DNA from: Struthidea cinerea
Taxonomy: Eukaryota; Chordata; Aves; Passeriformes; Corcoracidae
Length of the DNA stretch: 64,000 nucleotides
Assembly: GCA_013397865.1 (NCBI GenBank)
Contig: VZTI01002067.1
Span: 74,679 to 138,678, forward strand
Direction: 5' to 3'
Part shown: positions 26,828 to 40,380 of the stretch, in pieces
Layout: every line of letters begins with the position of its first letter
How positions within the stretch are numbered: position 1 is the first letter of the stretch
Translations under genes and position numbers: made by a program
Notes under the pieces: generated by a model
Database searches by the model: none
What the model was told of the DNA's origin: nothing
What the model saw: the letters and a program-made list of their open reading frames with translations, nothing else

Positions 26828-29800
26828 ACAGTAATTAACACGAATAGAAAGGCCTGTGTAGTGGCTACATGAAGAGCAGGATAAGCCGAGGCTCTGGAGA
26901 GGCTCCCTGCCCACCTGGGAAGCACTTTGCCCGGCCCCTCCGTGCCAAGCAAGGCTTTCACCCCCAGCTCTGAGGGGCTTTGGGGTTTATTCCAGCACCA
27001 GTCTCAGCTGGGGTGGGATGCTCCATCTGCTCGGCTGCACCGTGCTGCCAGCCAAAGCACCCCCTACCAAACCCCACGACTGCAGAAGGTAATTTAGTGC
27101 AGCTGAATGCTCACAGTGAAAACCTTTAAACCCAGCCTGTAAATCAGCAACATCTGCAAATGGCTCCCTCAAGTCCTGCACAACGCCTGCTAAGCCAGGA
27201 TCTAGCTGATGAGGCCAAACAACAGCTTTTACTTCCAGCACCTTTTGGAAGCACCTGGATATTCTCAATTTAGGCAAGAAGAAAGCTCTGTGGTCAAACC
27301 CAGAAGTGCAGAATAAGCATGAGTGAGAGAGGACAAGAGGCAGCAGATGCTCCCAGAGCACTCTGGCTCCCACACCCTGGGCAGGACCCCAGGCCCAGTT
27401 CCCTGCAAGTGCTGCAGGTGACAGCCCAGCAGAAAACAGGGATCCTCACCCAGGGAGCCAGAGCGTGTCCCTGGCATGAGCCAAGGCAATGGCAGTGCCG
27501 AGCTGTGCTGGCATTACCCATTCCAGCTGTGGCTCAGCCGGATGCGCGCGTTTGACTCCAACTGCTCGATACCAGAGTGTGAGGGACTCCAAACAGCAAA
27601 GAAACAGCAAATCATTAATCACGATGCCAGTCAGTTGTGGCTAACAGAGGCACAGGCACCCGCCAGGCTGGCACCCTGTGCCGATCCTCCCTGGAAGCAG
27701 CGGGAGCGCGAGCTGGCAGCCCCACGGGGTGCAGGAGCTGCCATCCCCGCATCTCCAGCGACACCCCTGTGACTCCATCCCTGCTCGGAGGGTTCTGGGG
27801 TTCACGAGCCAAAACCTCAGCCAAACCCCAATGGGAGCACCAGTGTGGCAGCACGTGCCCCGCACCAGTCTGCAGCTGGGACAGAGGGGCAGTGCTGCGG
27901 GCACTGTGCCCCACTGCCAGGGGAGCCACCCCGGGAGCCGTGCAGCCCCCGCGGAAGGGCAGGGGGAGTGGTCCCACAGCACCGCAATAACATGCAAATC
28001 AAACATTAATTTTTCATCTCCCATCAAACCAGTAAGCGGAGAGCATTGGCTGCACTGGAATTTGAGATGGGGGAGCCGGTTTCCATGGTAACGGGGCTGT
28101 ATTTTTCGAAGTGCTGGCAGCCCCTGCCCACACCCTCACACGCAGCCCTGCCTGGGGATCCACAGCCCTGTGCTGCCGTGCTCTGGGCTGGAAACAAAGC
28201 CTTGTGCCCAAGATCCAGGCTCTGGGATGGGGCTCCAGCTATAACACCCCCCCAGGGACAGGAACAGGTAGAAATCCTGCAGGTTTGGGATCCACATCTC
28301 CACCGTGGAGCAACAGGAGGCATCTGCCCCTTGCACAACACCGTTCCATCATGCGGGAGATCCACCTAAGCCGACAGCACAGCTTCCTTTGGGTTTTTTT
28401 CCTGGGAAGGGACAAGTGGCTCCATCGAGGAACGTTCTGCTGGTTCAGGGGAGATGGGGGCAGTCACCCAAGTGACTTATTGCTGAGTTTGCCGGGCAGA
28501 TTAACGTCGAAGGTCGCCGAGCAAAATCAGATCTTTCTGCCTGCCAGGAGGTGGGAAAGCTTTACAGGAAGCAGAGGATTACGCACATCTGTGGCCAGGC
28601 TGGAGCGACGTGCCCCTAATAACTCTTCCAGCTAGACTTGAGCGGCTGCCTTTGGAGATACCTCACCAAAGCCCTCGAATCAAACACAGCCAAGAGCCCA
28701 CCGCGAGCTAAATTCTACCTAAATTCCCAGGAACTGGCCCCTCACCTGAGGAAAAGCCCAAAGGTGAGGGAGGGCTCTCCTTCATGGTCTTGCTGAGTAC
28801 ACACACACCCCTCCCACATCCAGCTGCCAGCGGTGGCCCTGAAACCCCAGCATCATTCCCGAGGGCCTCCCAATTCCAAGAGAAAGATTACAGTGGATGC
28901 AGGCTACCAGCTCCTGCTCTATCCAATATAGATTTATCAAAACAAGGGGTCAGGGCTTCAGGAGGGAGCACGTTTTGTAGTTCATAAGACCAATGAGACA
29001 ACTTTCCCCCAGTACTGCTGGAGAATCAATAGGTGCCAGCATTTATGAATTAGCCATACTCGGAGCCTGTGCATCCCAAGGCATCCCGGACAAATCCAAT
29101 AACTGTTTGGTGCTATTTCTGGCCACGTTTAAAGTGACAAACGCCTCCTGGGGGGAAGGCACAGAGGGGGAAGCCCCAAAGAGCAAAGCCTGTAATTTTC
29201 CACCGCTGCCACAGCGGCACTTTTCTGCTGTGGCTGCTGTTCCTCGATGCCATTTGCCCAGCACGGAGCTCGCCTGGGGACAAGGAACATCCACAGAAAA
29301 CCCAGCCAGGACGGAAACTCCTGCCCATCCCATGGCGCCGATCGCCACCTCCCTCCCTGGGACAGCCCGAGCCCTGGGACGCAGTGCCCAGTGGGGCAGG
29401 GGACACGGGGCACAGGAGTGGGCTGGCACCAGTGTTCATGCACCAGAGCTGCCTTTCATCTCATCAGGCTGAGCCCAGCTCGTGCCACAGCAAATGCTGA
29501 GAGCAGAGGGGGCCTGGGCCGGGCACTGAGATTAAAGCTCCATCCATCCCTCTCTTGTGGAGATGTTAAAGAGGAGCCGTAACTCGAGCCCAATGCAAAT
29601 TTCATAGGACCTGCACAAATCTGACAGATTTATTTACGTGTTTGCCTGCCGTGGGGATCCCAGGGGAGCTGTAGGGCCGTCACTGCTCCCAGCCCTTCCA
29701 AAGGCAGCAGAGCTCTCCCGCAGAGCCAGGGCAGCAGAGCTGTGAGCTCAGCCAAAGGTTCCCACCTGGAAGAGTCACGGGCATTTGTAACGCGACCGAC

Positions 29801-29834
29801 GCCAGCTGAGCCAGCAGCTCGGGCTTTGCACCAA

Positions 29835-29885
29835 GGGGCTTCTCCTCTCCTCCTCATCCTCCTCTCCTCCTCATCCTCCTCCTCC
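29835..29885. repeat. CTC-rich microsatellite
   Basis: Interrupted (CTCCTCCTCAT)n and (CTC)n pyrimidine repeat in the long intron. It gives a GA-rich minus strand. Confidence 0.85.
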
Positions 29886-31161
29886 AGCGGCAGTGGCCCT
29901 TTTCCCGACAAAAGGGACCCGACAGCTTCTGCTGGAGCCAGAGCAGGGGGAACAGCAGAGGAGGGGTGGAAAGCAGGGACTCGTGACGGGCTTTCCACCT
30001 CCCCTCCCTAATCTCCTTTATAAGCATGGTTCCATCTCCTCCCGTTACAGGATTAACACCCATCTCTCATCCTCCTCCCGCAACAAGATTTTATTTCTAA
30101 TTACGCTGTAATAAAACTGGGCGCGCTCCCAGGGCTCCTTCCAAATGACTTGTCGACACTCGGCGAGATTGAATCCTACTCGGGCCCGTTTCCGGCACCT
30201 CTGCCTGCTGTTCATTAGGCATGCATGAGGGAGAGGGTTTAAGAACAGAATTACGTTTAAATGACTTTTCTGAGAGGGAGACGTGGAACAAGAGAGAGAA
30301 GCAAAAAGCAGGAAAGGTTTACAAGGAGGGTGTCACTGTCACCTCCCTGTCCCACTGCTGCCCGGCAGCTGCTGTGCCAGGTCCCCACTCCCGCTGCTCC
30401 GGGGATCTGACAAGCCAACAAATCCAAAAGGAGACACTGGAGGGGAGTTCTGAGCATCAGATTTTTGCAACAGGATGGCAACCAGGGACACGTGTCGCTG
30501 GACATTGTCACCCTGCCCTGGGGGGTGCCCAGGATGCTGCGCACCAACTGCTGTGGTAGTGGAGAGGTTTTCCAGCAGAAACAGGGATTTTCCTGTCAGG
30601 GCTCAGGAAAACATATGCCAGAAGAAATGCGGGATGGGCACAATCAGGAGTTGGCGCTGCCAATCCTGCTCCCTGCATCGGGGTGCGAGCAGCCAGCACG
30701 TGGCTCGAGTGGAGCACCGGGAGCACCGTGTTTCCAGATGTTTTCCATCCTCACTGCGCTCACTGGCAGCGGGCAGTTTCTGCTGCCTGGAAGCTGCTTC
30801 CCAGATCCAGGCTCACGAGTTGGCAAAATTGGGAAAACAGATGTTAGGAAAGATCTCTCTCTGTTAGCTCCCTCGGAAGTGAGGTATCCTGCAGGGCTGG
30901 CAGGAGTTATTAAATCAAGAGTCATTATTTACCCAAGGGCCACTCTCGCAAGTCATGTTCCTAGAAGTAAATCCGGAATTACGCTGCCCACGGAAATGGA
31001 TTCACACGGGTATAAGGGAGAGCACAGTTCGCCTCTCCGGGTTTTAATCCACCTCTGAGTCACCGGAGTGCTTGGCACTGAAACCCAGCAGTGTTTGGGG
31101 ACACTTCGGTTTGTTTGCGCAAGCGACTTTGGGAGTGACACACTTTCACTGAACCAGAGCA

Positions 31162-31190
31162 CGGAGGAGGAGGAGGAGGAGGAGGAGGAG
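31162..31190. repeat. (GGA)n microsatellite
   Basis: Nine or more uninterrupted GGA trinucleotides in the long intron. Confidence 0.9.
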
Positions 31191-32452
31191 AAATCCCCTG
31201 GGTGGGGGCCACGGGGCCGGGGCTTGCCCATGGAGCAGCCCCCTGTCACCAGCCACGCTGGCACTGCCAAAGGAGGAGGAATTAATCTCCCGAGGTGGTC
31301 CGGAGCCGCCTAATACCAGCAGAAAATTACAGAACAGGATGAAGAGCATTACAAAATGAATAGGAGGGGACTGGAGATTTCCATGGCTAATCCTGTTAAC
31401 GAGACAATTTCTTATCAAACTCATTATGTGGCGGAAAGCAGGGGGGAGGGAGGGGCTGGGCAGGGAAGCTGGGGAGGGGGAGGGCGATGCCAGGCAAAAG
31501 GCATTCCCGGAGCATCGGGACACCGGGCTGCCAGGGGAGCGGGGCAGCTCCCGAGCCCGGCTCACCACGCCGCACGTCAGCGAGGGTTGTGTTTCTATTT
31601 CCGAGCAGGGCTGAGTATTACTAGAGCGACATTTACCACAAAATAGTGCCGTCTGCTCCGGCTCTGCCACCGGAGCTGCAGCGGGCTGGGATTACGGCAG
31701 GCGTAAAAACGTACAAAATCCACCAAGAGAACACTCGATTCAAAAAGGGATTTTTGGAGCGTCGGTTTTGTTTTCAACCTCCTGCTACCACGAGTGTCGT
31801 TCTCCTGGAGGAAGCAAAACAAAATGCTGCGGTCCGCAGGCTGAATTTGTGTCTGCCCTAGCACGGGATGGGTGGGCTGGGAAGGCAGCCCAGGGTGCTG
31901 GGGATCTGGGCACGGGCTCTGCCCGCCGGCCCCTCCGTGCTGATTCCCGCATCCCGCTCAGCCACGCACGAGCAAAGCCGAGCAGCCTGGCACGGAAAAA
32001 CGCGGCTGTGGCTGAGTGATTCCCACAAATCCCCACCAGCCCCTCCACCTCCTGCCCCCGAGAATCACGGGGGCTTCGCCGCTACTTTGTGCACAGCATT
32101 TAATTTTCTTTCTTTCTTTTTCTTTTTTTTTTTTTTTTCATTTGCTATTTAAAAAACCGCGGAACTAGTCAGATTTCATGCTAATGAGGAGAAAATCTGG
32201 ATCGAGGACTGTGCAAAAATTTGCATCTCAAAGAGGAAAACAGGAAGTCGCTAAGAAAGGAAAATCCACGCAGAGGTAGCGGGTATGGCCATAATTAGGC
32301 TAATGCCGCCTGTGTTGTGTCAGCTCGTTTCCATCAGCCCCGGGGGTGGCAGGGGACAGCAGACCTCCCCACCAGCACGCCGGGAGTCCCTGCCACGGCT
32401 CCCAGCCCGGGAGAGGGATGGTGAGGGATGCTGGGCACCAGGCTGGCAGTGC

Positions 32453-32594
32453 GGGATGGAGGATGGCACGGGATGGAGGATGGGATGCAGGATGGCACGG
32501 GATGCAGGATGGGATGCAGGATGGCACAGGATGCAGGATGGCATGGAATGGAGGATGGCACGGGATGCAGGATGGGATGCAGGATGGCACAGGG
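32453..32594. repeat. GGATGGCACGGGATGCA minisatellite
   Basis: About 140 bp built from a 17-bp unit (GGATGGCACGGGATGCA) and a 12-bp unit (GGATGGGATGCA) that partly alternate as a 29-bp composite. Variants include CACAGG for CACGGG and GGAG for GCAG. It is located in the long intron. Confidence 0.85.
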
Positions 32595-34600
32595 AACGCG
32601 GCGGACGCGCTGCCCCGGGAAGGACGGCTCGCAAAGACGCACATCTGGAGATCGTCCAACAGCCCCACCAGCGCCACGGGATCGCTCGCACCCAAAGGAA
32701 GAAAACCCCACGCCCCCAGCCCCACCTGCCCAGCCCAAGGTCAGCGTGGACACACCACCACTGCCTGCCTCAGCGCAGACCCAGCCATTGCTCTCCCCAT
32801 TTGAGAGGGGCTGATTTGCAGTTTTGCATCATTTTTCCTCTGATTTTTTAATTGGGTTTTGCTGCCGCTGCAGACATTACTGTGCAAACAATTCCGAATG
32901 GCTTGAACCAAGATATTTGCTCATAAAAATCCATCACCAATGCCGAGAATGACAGAAATGGAAAACGCCTAATGAAAACAAAGGGGAAAACAACAGGTAC
33001 TCTGGTCCTTCGCCATCCATCACCAACCTTGGATTATTGACGGGAGGGGAAAAAAATTCTCCCATCTGCAATCAAATCTTGAGAAGTCTTGAAAAGCCAA
33101 ACACCACATAGGAGGAAATTCTTTGCCCCCACTTCAGTCTGCAGGAGTTTTGCCATAATTATAATAAGAGTGAGGCTGCTGGATAACACAAGAATTATTT
33201 TCCCCACTTACATTGTCAAATGATCATTTTGCCCTGCAGTGAAATCTCAATAATTATAATGCCGAACCGTGAAAGAACAAAGAAATAAGAAAAGCAGTGT
33301 TTTCTTCCAGGGAGCGGGGGGAGGGGGGAGCCGCCGTTGCAGAACTCAAAGTGCATCCTTCCCCTAATTATCTTTTCCAGGGCCGTGCATCCCTCACCCC
33401 TTCCCCATGGCCTGAGCCCCCCGATAACTCCATCAGCTGGAGGGGGTCGCGTGGATGGGAGCAGCCGCCTCCACGCCCAGCGTGGCAGAGCTTCCCCACC
33501 GAGGAATGAAGCGGGGAGCGCGGTCTGGGCTCCGTGGCATCGCCCCCCGGCCCTAATCCCTGCCCCCAGCTCTGCCAGGAGCTCCCCACAGAGGCTGCCC
33601 ACGGGATGTGGGGACTGCCGTGGCAAAGCCCGTCATGGCCCACTGTCCCTTCACACCCATCCCAGCACTGACAGCCCCTCGGCGGGGGAGAAGCGAGGGG
33701 AGAGGAGAGAAAGGGGACAGAAAGCAGAGGGGGGTGTGGGGGGGTAAAGGAGGCGAACAAGAAAAACAAGACGACAGAACGCTTGCTCCACAGCCCTCGG
33801 CTAAATTACAAACCAGTTTACTGAGGTGGAAAGCTGCAGTGAGCTGAGGAGGAATATGTGGAAACCATCTGCAGATTTAAAAATAATCTATTTTACGATC
33901 ACCCTCGAACATATTCTTTTGCAGAAACCAAATAGGATTTGTTGTTGTTGTTTTGTGCAAACTGTTAGGGAAAAATTACTAGAAACATGCAGGGGGTTTT
34001 GCCTTCTTGAGTACTGAGAGGCTAAATATGCCCTTCCTTATGTTTAGAATAGTAACAGTCATCTTAAAATTAACTTGGTCTGCATCAGAGCCTAAAACAG
34101 TTGCAATTCAGAGCCTGCAAAAGCAGGACAAACCTGCGCTGGGATATCTAGCGCTTGTAGCTGACAGATGTCTTCCTACATACAGTAAATATAGGTCGTC
34201 TTTTCCTACCCAGAGAACCGTAGATCTTAATTAACCAGGCCACTAGCAGCATATGTAATGATTTTTTTTCAGCTTGCTAAGTAAACCTTCCCGTGACGAG
34301 ATGGAAGGAAAACCAGACGCACGTGAGAGGGACCCCCGCTCCGGCCGCCGCGGTCAGCGCAGCCCTCGCGCCGCGGCTCCCGCCGTTATTTCACGCTATA
34401 AAATCTGGCTAACGAGATGGGAAGGGTGTGGAGTGCCACATCCCCCTCCCCGTGCGCAGCCCACGGCCGTGCCCAGCCGAGCCCCGCAGACTAAACCGCG
34501 CTTCTCCTCGTAAGGCACTCCGGGATTAAATTATCTCCGGGCTCAGAGGCAAATGAGCTAATGAAATTCATGCTGCATTATGATAAAGTCGTGCCGAGCC
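32595..34600. other. Intron segment with two large AT-rich islands
   Basis: GC-rich at 32595-32800, then AT-rich at 32820-33300 (AATTATAATAAGAGTG, AATGATCATTTTGCC, CTCAATAATTATAATGCC), a purine-rich tract at 33660-33775, and AT-rich again at 33800-34270, then a short CpG-rich block at 34310-34400 followed by AT-rich 34520-34590. Several TAATTA-type cores make 32820-33300 and 33800-34270 enhancer candidates. No transposon is recognised. Confidence 0.5.
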
Positions 34601-37600
34601 CTTGCGGAGGGGCAGCGGGCGCTGGGGTGGGTGAGAGCGGGTGGCAGCACCTGGCACCCCCGGGCGCTGCGTCCCTGGGCTCAGGGGCTGAGCCCGGGCC
34701 GGTCACATCCCAGCCCCGGCTCAGGAGGAAGGCAAGAGCTGGGTGAAGTTTTACAAGACACGGCCTGAGCGAGGGCACGCAGCGAGCTGCCAGCCCTCCC
34801 ACCAGCTCTCACACGCAGGGTGCTCTGAGCTGCTTTTTAAAAACACTGAGTTGGAAGGAGGAGAGAGCAGAGCCCGAGCCCACGGCCACATCCTCACACA
34901 GTCTGTTTCTACAGCCAGAAATGTGCTTGGCAGGGCAAGGACAGCACACAGAGCTCTGCAAAGGCCAAGACTGGTGCAGGCTCCTCAGAAAAAAGCTACC
35001 CAGAGCCTGTGGGAAGAACTCGAGGCCAGAAGCTCCCTCTGCGGTGTAGAAAACTGCAAGAGAGCTGCACATCGCTGCCCTGCACCAGCTCTGAAAGAAT
35101 CCTGCCGAAGCCAGGACCTTGTTTTGATCTGATGAGAAAACCCAACAGCCTCACAAAAGAAACTCTGTCACCTGAAACTCAGGGGTGAAGTGGAACCATC
35201 CTGCACTGCTGTTCACTGCCGTGGTCCCACGTGTCCACGAGACACGCGCGGTGCCTCCCATCCCCTCCTCCCCTCCCCGCTACTCACTGGGGAAAAAAAT
35301 TCAGTGAACGCGACTCGAACAAAGAGTAGAACTTCCTCCCTGCTCATTAGTGCTGGAAAAGCAACAGAAAAAAAATCCCCAGGACATAACCTCCTCTTCA
35401 GCTCTGAAGTCTGAGCGGCTTGGAGAGGGTGGTTGGGTTTATTCTTTGCCTTTCACCTCGCTCGGAGTTGGTCTGCACGCTTTGATTACGGCGGCACAGA
35501 GAGGAGCCCTCGCCGAGGAAGCAACCCCACACCCGCCCACCCTGGGGCAGACAGATTCCCACACGTGTGGGCACTGCCCCATCAGCACCTGGCTTGGAGG
35601 CTGGAGGCAGCTCGGGGCAGCTCACAGTGACCCTCCCCAGCCTGTGGGACACTCTGATCCTTCCTCCCTGTCTCCCACCCCTCTGGAGGGGGTGACTCCA
35701 CAGGAAAAGCACTTCTCCTTGCCTTCCCTGCACCCAGGAGCACTCACGGGGGGTAGGAGAGGAGAGGGGTGTGGGGTGGGACAGGGGCATTGCCTGCCCT
35801 CACCTCCCATCTGCTCCCCGAGCACCACCAGCAAACGCAGACCCAAATGTGGGTGAACCCCAGCACCCCTTTGGAAAGGGGCGAGAGGGGCAACGTCCCT
35901 GCAGCCACAAAAGCCACCAGCGTGTCACCACACTCTGTTCACCCACACTGCCGTGCTGGGAAGGTTCAGAGAGCAACCAGGGAGCTGCACACAACCCCGG
36001 GGGGAAACAACCCTCGTGTTCCATCAGAGCCACAGCACAAATCCACTGCAGAGCATCTGCCACGGGCGGGGGGCTGCACCGGCAGCTGGGAGGAGGAGCG
36101 GCCCCTTCCTGCACCTCACATGATCCGCTGCAGCTTATCAATAATTATTAAGACAAGGCAAATGCATGTTGACCTAGTTAGACGTCCAAGAAGAAAACCA
36201 GCCCCGGTGGCTTTGTTCAGCAACCTGGCAGTGCTGATGGAGGCAGGCCTGGCACGGGCCCTTCCCAACAAAATGATTCCCTCCCGGCATCGGGGAGGGC
36301 ACGTGTGAGCACTGGGCACCTGTGTTGTGTTTAGGCTTCAAAGACAGTGGGAAATACCCTGATAGCTCACAACATGACCACAAAAACCATTCAGGGCCAG
36401 AAGAATTAGTCAGGAGCTGTGGGATGCAGCACAACCCCCGGGACCCAGCTCCGAGCAGTGCCTTGGACACCACAGACACAGGGAAGAGAGATCCCATGTC
36501 CTCCTGACACTGGCACAACACCTCTGGCCCAGGAGCTCAGCTTAGGCAAACCCAGCCCTGCAATCAGATGTGATTTCCTAGCAACAAGCAACGAGATGCT
36601 GGGGCAGCCCTCCAGGAGAGCGGGCGGCCCCCCCAAGTCCTTAAACCAGAGGGGATCTTGTTACACCACGCTTTCACCTGCCCTCCAGGTGTCCAGGGGA
36701 CGGAGGGGGCTGCCCTGGCTCCCAGCACTGCTTTTAGCCTGCTCAGGTTTAGCCTGGGGAAACCAGGGAGTGGAACATGAGGGCCTGGCACCCTTGGGTA
36801 CCGCCACCAGGTTGCCCATTATTTTTGGAGGAGGAATATCCATTTGTCACCGCGGTGGCACACAGATGCACACGGACCCCCCACCCCCACGCTGCGATCC
36901 GCTCAGTTTGGGGTGAGCAGGGAGAGCTGGGACCCCAAAACTGCCCCGTGACTCGGAAGGTGTGACCTGCACCTCGCTCGCCTGTCAGACACACAGAGCT
37001 CTATGTGAGACTCGAGCTCAGCGTGCTGCTCCTGCCTCCTCTCTGCTTCCCCGCAGCGGCGTTCAGGGTGAGCTCCCCTCATCTCGTGCAAACACCAAAG
37101 GCTCCCGAGGTGCCCCTGCCAGGTCGGAGCGTGGCTCAGGGCAAGGGACGCGAGGACAGTGCGGACACTGCCATCGCCAGCCTGGGGGACACCTCCTCAG
37201 CCCCCGGCCTCCTGCCCGAGGCTCCCTCCTGCTCTGCATGGTTCAGTGGTGCCTTTACAGCACTGGCTGTGCCAGGACAGCCCGAGGCCTCAGCGCCAGC
37301 TTCAGCAAGCACGGCTGGGCTCAGGGACGGGCAGCAGCCCAGCCCAGGGAGCCACCACGGAGGGCAGGCACAGAAGGGAGCAAGGGACACGGAGGTGCAA
37401 AGGGACAGCATGGTATGGGCTGGGGAGTGCCTCCCTGGCTGGCACGCAGCATCCAGCCTCACAAGTCCAGCTCCGAGGGCGACAGATCCCTGGATACAGC
37501 CCTTCTGGCTAGGGCAGGCACCCATCAACGGCCTGGGAACGCTCAGCACTTCTCCCCAGCACAGGTCCCTCTGTCCCCGCAGCGCTGCAGCCAGATCCCG

Positions 37601-40380
37601 CCTCCAAGTGCCTTTCAAAAGTGACGGGATGCAAATTATTCCTCCCTTTCAGCTGCTATTCAAGCCTTGCTGGCCACCGCTCTGAGCAGCTGCCGCCTCG
37701 CACACACGCGCGGGAAGGGCGGGCACAGGGCTGATTTTGGGAGCAAGGACGGCTGAGCGCAGCATCCATCACAGCCACACAAAGAAGCTCCTCATCCACC
37801 AGCGATGAGGAAGGCAGCGTGAGCCCAGCCTGCGCAAGGGGTGCAGCGCAGAGCTGTGCTCTGCTGGGCAGGAGGAGCTTTCGCTGCGAAGAGCTGAGCT
37901 GTCCCAGGGAGGGTGACACGGGGACAGTGGCCCAGGCCAGGCCAGGGATGCTGCTCACTGACAGACGTTAGTGGGTGCACAGGCTAAAGCAGCAGGGCCA
38001 GTTCCCAGCCAATTCGCACATGTTTTATTCATAAAAACACTGCAAAGTTCACGCGCGTTCACTAATTACTCAACCTGCTCCTCTGTCAGGTGAATAATGA
38101 GGGGAAAAATAATCAGCAATTTGTTCAAAACCACATGGAGAAATTCCGAGCGCGTTATGGCAGGGCTGCGCTCTGCATACTGAAACCTGGCCGGTGTGAT
38201 GCTGCCAAAAAACCTGGGGCACTCACCAGAGTGACCCCAGTGTAACCAGCACTCCCATGCACACCCAAATCCCAGCCTGTCCCACACAGCCAGGGGCCAT
38301 TTCCAGGAGCTCCAGGCCTGCCACAGCTGTGCCTCAGAGGAGAAATGTCTTTAAAAAGCATCGAGGAACTCCTCGGAAGCCCAGCCAGGCCTTGCTCTCT
38401 GCAGCGCTGCTAATTACCGCGGCTTTCCAGAAGGCAGGAATAATTAAAGCACCTTCCCTTTCCCTGGAGAACGAGAGCAGGAGCCTTAGCGGATGGCACA
38501 GGGAAGAGAAAGTGTTTCCCAAACTTCTCTGCTTTCCTCAGGAGCCGAGCCTGGCAGCAGGGCAGAGCAGCCAGGAGCCTCCTGCGGGGATGCTCCCGTC
38601 AGCACCCGCCCGAGCGGGGGAAGGAGCCAGGGAAAACCAGCCAGCACGAGAGAGCTGGGTGGAAATCTCGGGCTTTGCAGCTGAAGAAGCACTGAGGAGC
38701 CAGCACATCCGCTCCCAAGGAGCCACTTCAGCCAAGGGACTCCTGCCTTGGCACAGCAATTATTTTAAAACAAAATTATCCTCTGAGAAGGCATTGTAGA
38801 GCATTAGCCCTGGAAGCTCCCGCTTGCCCACCCAAAAAATCCCAATGCAAGGTGTCACTCTGCTAGTCCTGCAGGAGGGAGGTGGGTTTAAGGAGAGGGC
38901 CACCAAGAGAGAGCTCTGTGGCCACTGAGAGGCTTCCTTTGGCCAACACTGACTTTTCAGACATGGGCTCTGCAACTGCAGCAAAGTCGCAGTCAAGCAT
39001 CGCCACAGCGGCAAACAGGAGCGTAATCACAGACAGGTGAGGGGAGGGAGGAAACAAAAAGCAGCAATAAATCACTTCCCTGCTGCTACCCGAGGAGATA
39101 TAATTAAGTTTATGCCTAGAGTGGCATTGCTGACGGTAGTCCTGGAATGAGGCAAACACATGGCATGAGGTTAGGCTGTGTGCTGCGTGGCAGGTGACAC
39201 GTGTGCTCAGGAATGTCCTTGATTAGGGAGTCCCCAAACACGGGGAGAGCACCAGGAAACGTCTGAAAAGCTGCGCCCTGGCAGGCACGGGGCACCGGTG
39301 CACACCTGCAGCCTCTGCTGAGGGCCCACTGCTCCAGTCAGCCCCACCCCAGGCATCCCTGCCCGGGGGTGTCCCCCCTTTCCTGGTGCCCATCATCACC
39401 CAGGGGTGCCCAGCTCGCCAGTCTGAGTCCTGCTTGCGCTTAAGCACAGGCTTAAATTTAAGCACAGGCTTAACTTTAAGCACATGAAATGTCCACTGAT
39501 CTCCAAAGGATTATTCGGGGGCTCAGCTGCACACACCAGGGGCTCAGCGGGCGCGGGGCTGGGATGCTCAGTGTCACCTCCCGGGACAAAAGGCAGAGAC
39601 AAACCCGGCAGAGGGGGTGTGACCGGAATGGCGGGGGGTGCCCAGCCAGCTCAGCACGGGGACAGCGAGCTGGTCCAGAGCTCCTGCCAAAGGCCAAGAA
39701 CACTGTGGGCACTGCAGACCATCTCCTACTCAAACACTCCTGCACGTTTCCAAACGCTTCCCTTGATTCTCTTAAGAAAATTCCACAACCCTGTATTCAT
39801 TTTCACTTACAGGAAAGAGCTTGGTGCGGGTTTTCTGGTAGCACGCAGTAACTGAAGACAATCCCCAAACAGGAGCAAGTTTCCCTAGCCTGGTCCTGCA
39901 ATATGTTTCAAACCTTCTTATTTTAAAGCATCTGTAGAGCCCTCCTTCTGCCCTTCCCCAGAGGTTTGATGAACACATTTCTGCAGAGTGACGCTGCTCC
40001 GTGGGTGCTGCCCCAGGCTTTATTACCTGATGTCCCCTCCACTGAGAGAGATGTCAGGCCTGGCCACCCACAAAGCCTGGCTTTAGCAGCTCAGGCCAAA
40101 GGGCAGAGAAGGACACCCCAAATCCAGCTGAGCGTCCCTGGGGTGACATCTAAGCAAGAGCCTCTTCCTGCCCTCCGGTGTGGCACAGACTCTGCCACAG
40201 CCACCAGCATCCCACCTCCAGCCCCTGATCCCACCCTGGCCAGGAGGAGCCTCCGAAAGCCAGAACACGGCCCAGCTCAGCTGAGAGCCTCCAGCTGCCA
40301 TCTGGACGGATCACAGGATTTTTTTCCATGCAAATATGAAAGAGGGGGGTGGGGGAAGGCTGAGGAGAAACGAGGCTGCA
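34601..40380. other. Intron segment, mostly GC-rich
   Basis: I see no gene. Small AT-rich candidates occur at 36118-36200 (TTATCAATAATTATTAAG), 37618-37660 (octamer at 37629-37636), 38010-38155, 38405-38450 and 39030-39125. An 18-bp tandem, TTAAGCACAGGCTTAAAT and relatives, lies at 39439-39485. An octamer occurs at 40328-40335. Confidence 0.6.

Larger units (their letters stand above)
26119..32440 (-). other. Start of the long 5' intron of DSCAML1
   Basis: No exon or nested gene is recognised. AT-rich islands occur at about 26575-26660, 26800-26850 (with a 10-bp-arm palindrome), 27960-28070 (octamer at 27992-27999), 28880-29110, 29560-29640 (octamer at 29593-29600), 30030-30260 and 32090-32290 (octamer at 32219-32226). 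Simple repeats lie at 29835-29885 and 31162-31190, with a pyrimidine tract at 32106-32140. The background is GC-rich. Confidence 0.65.
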
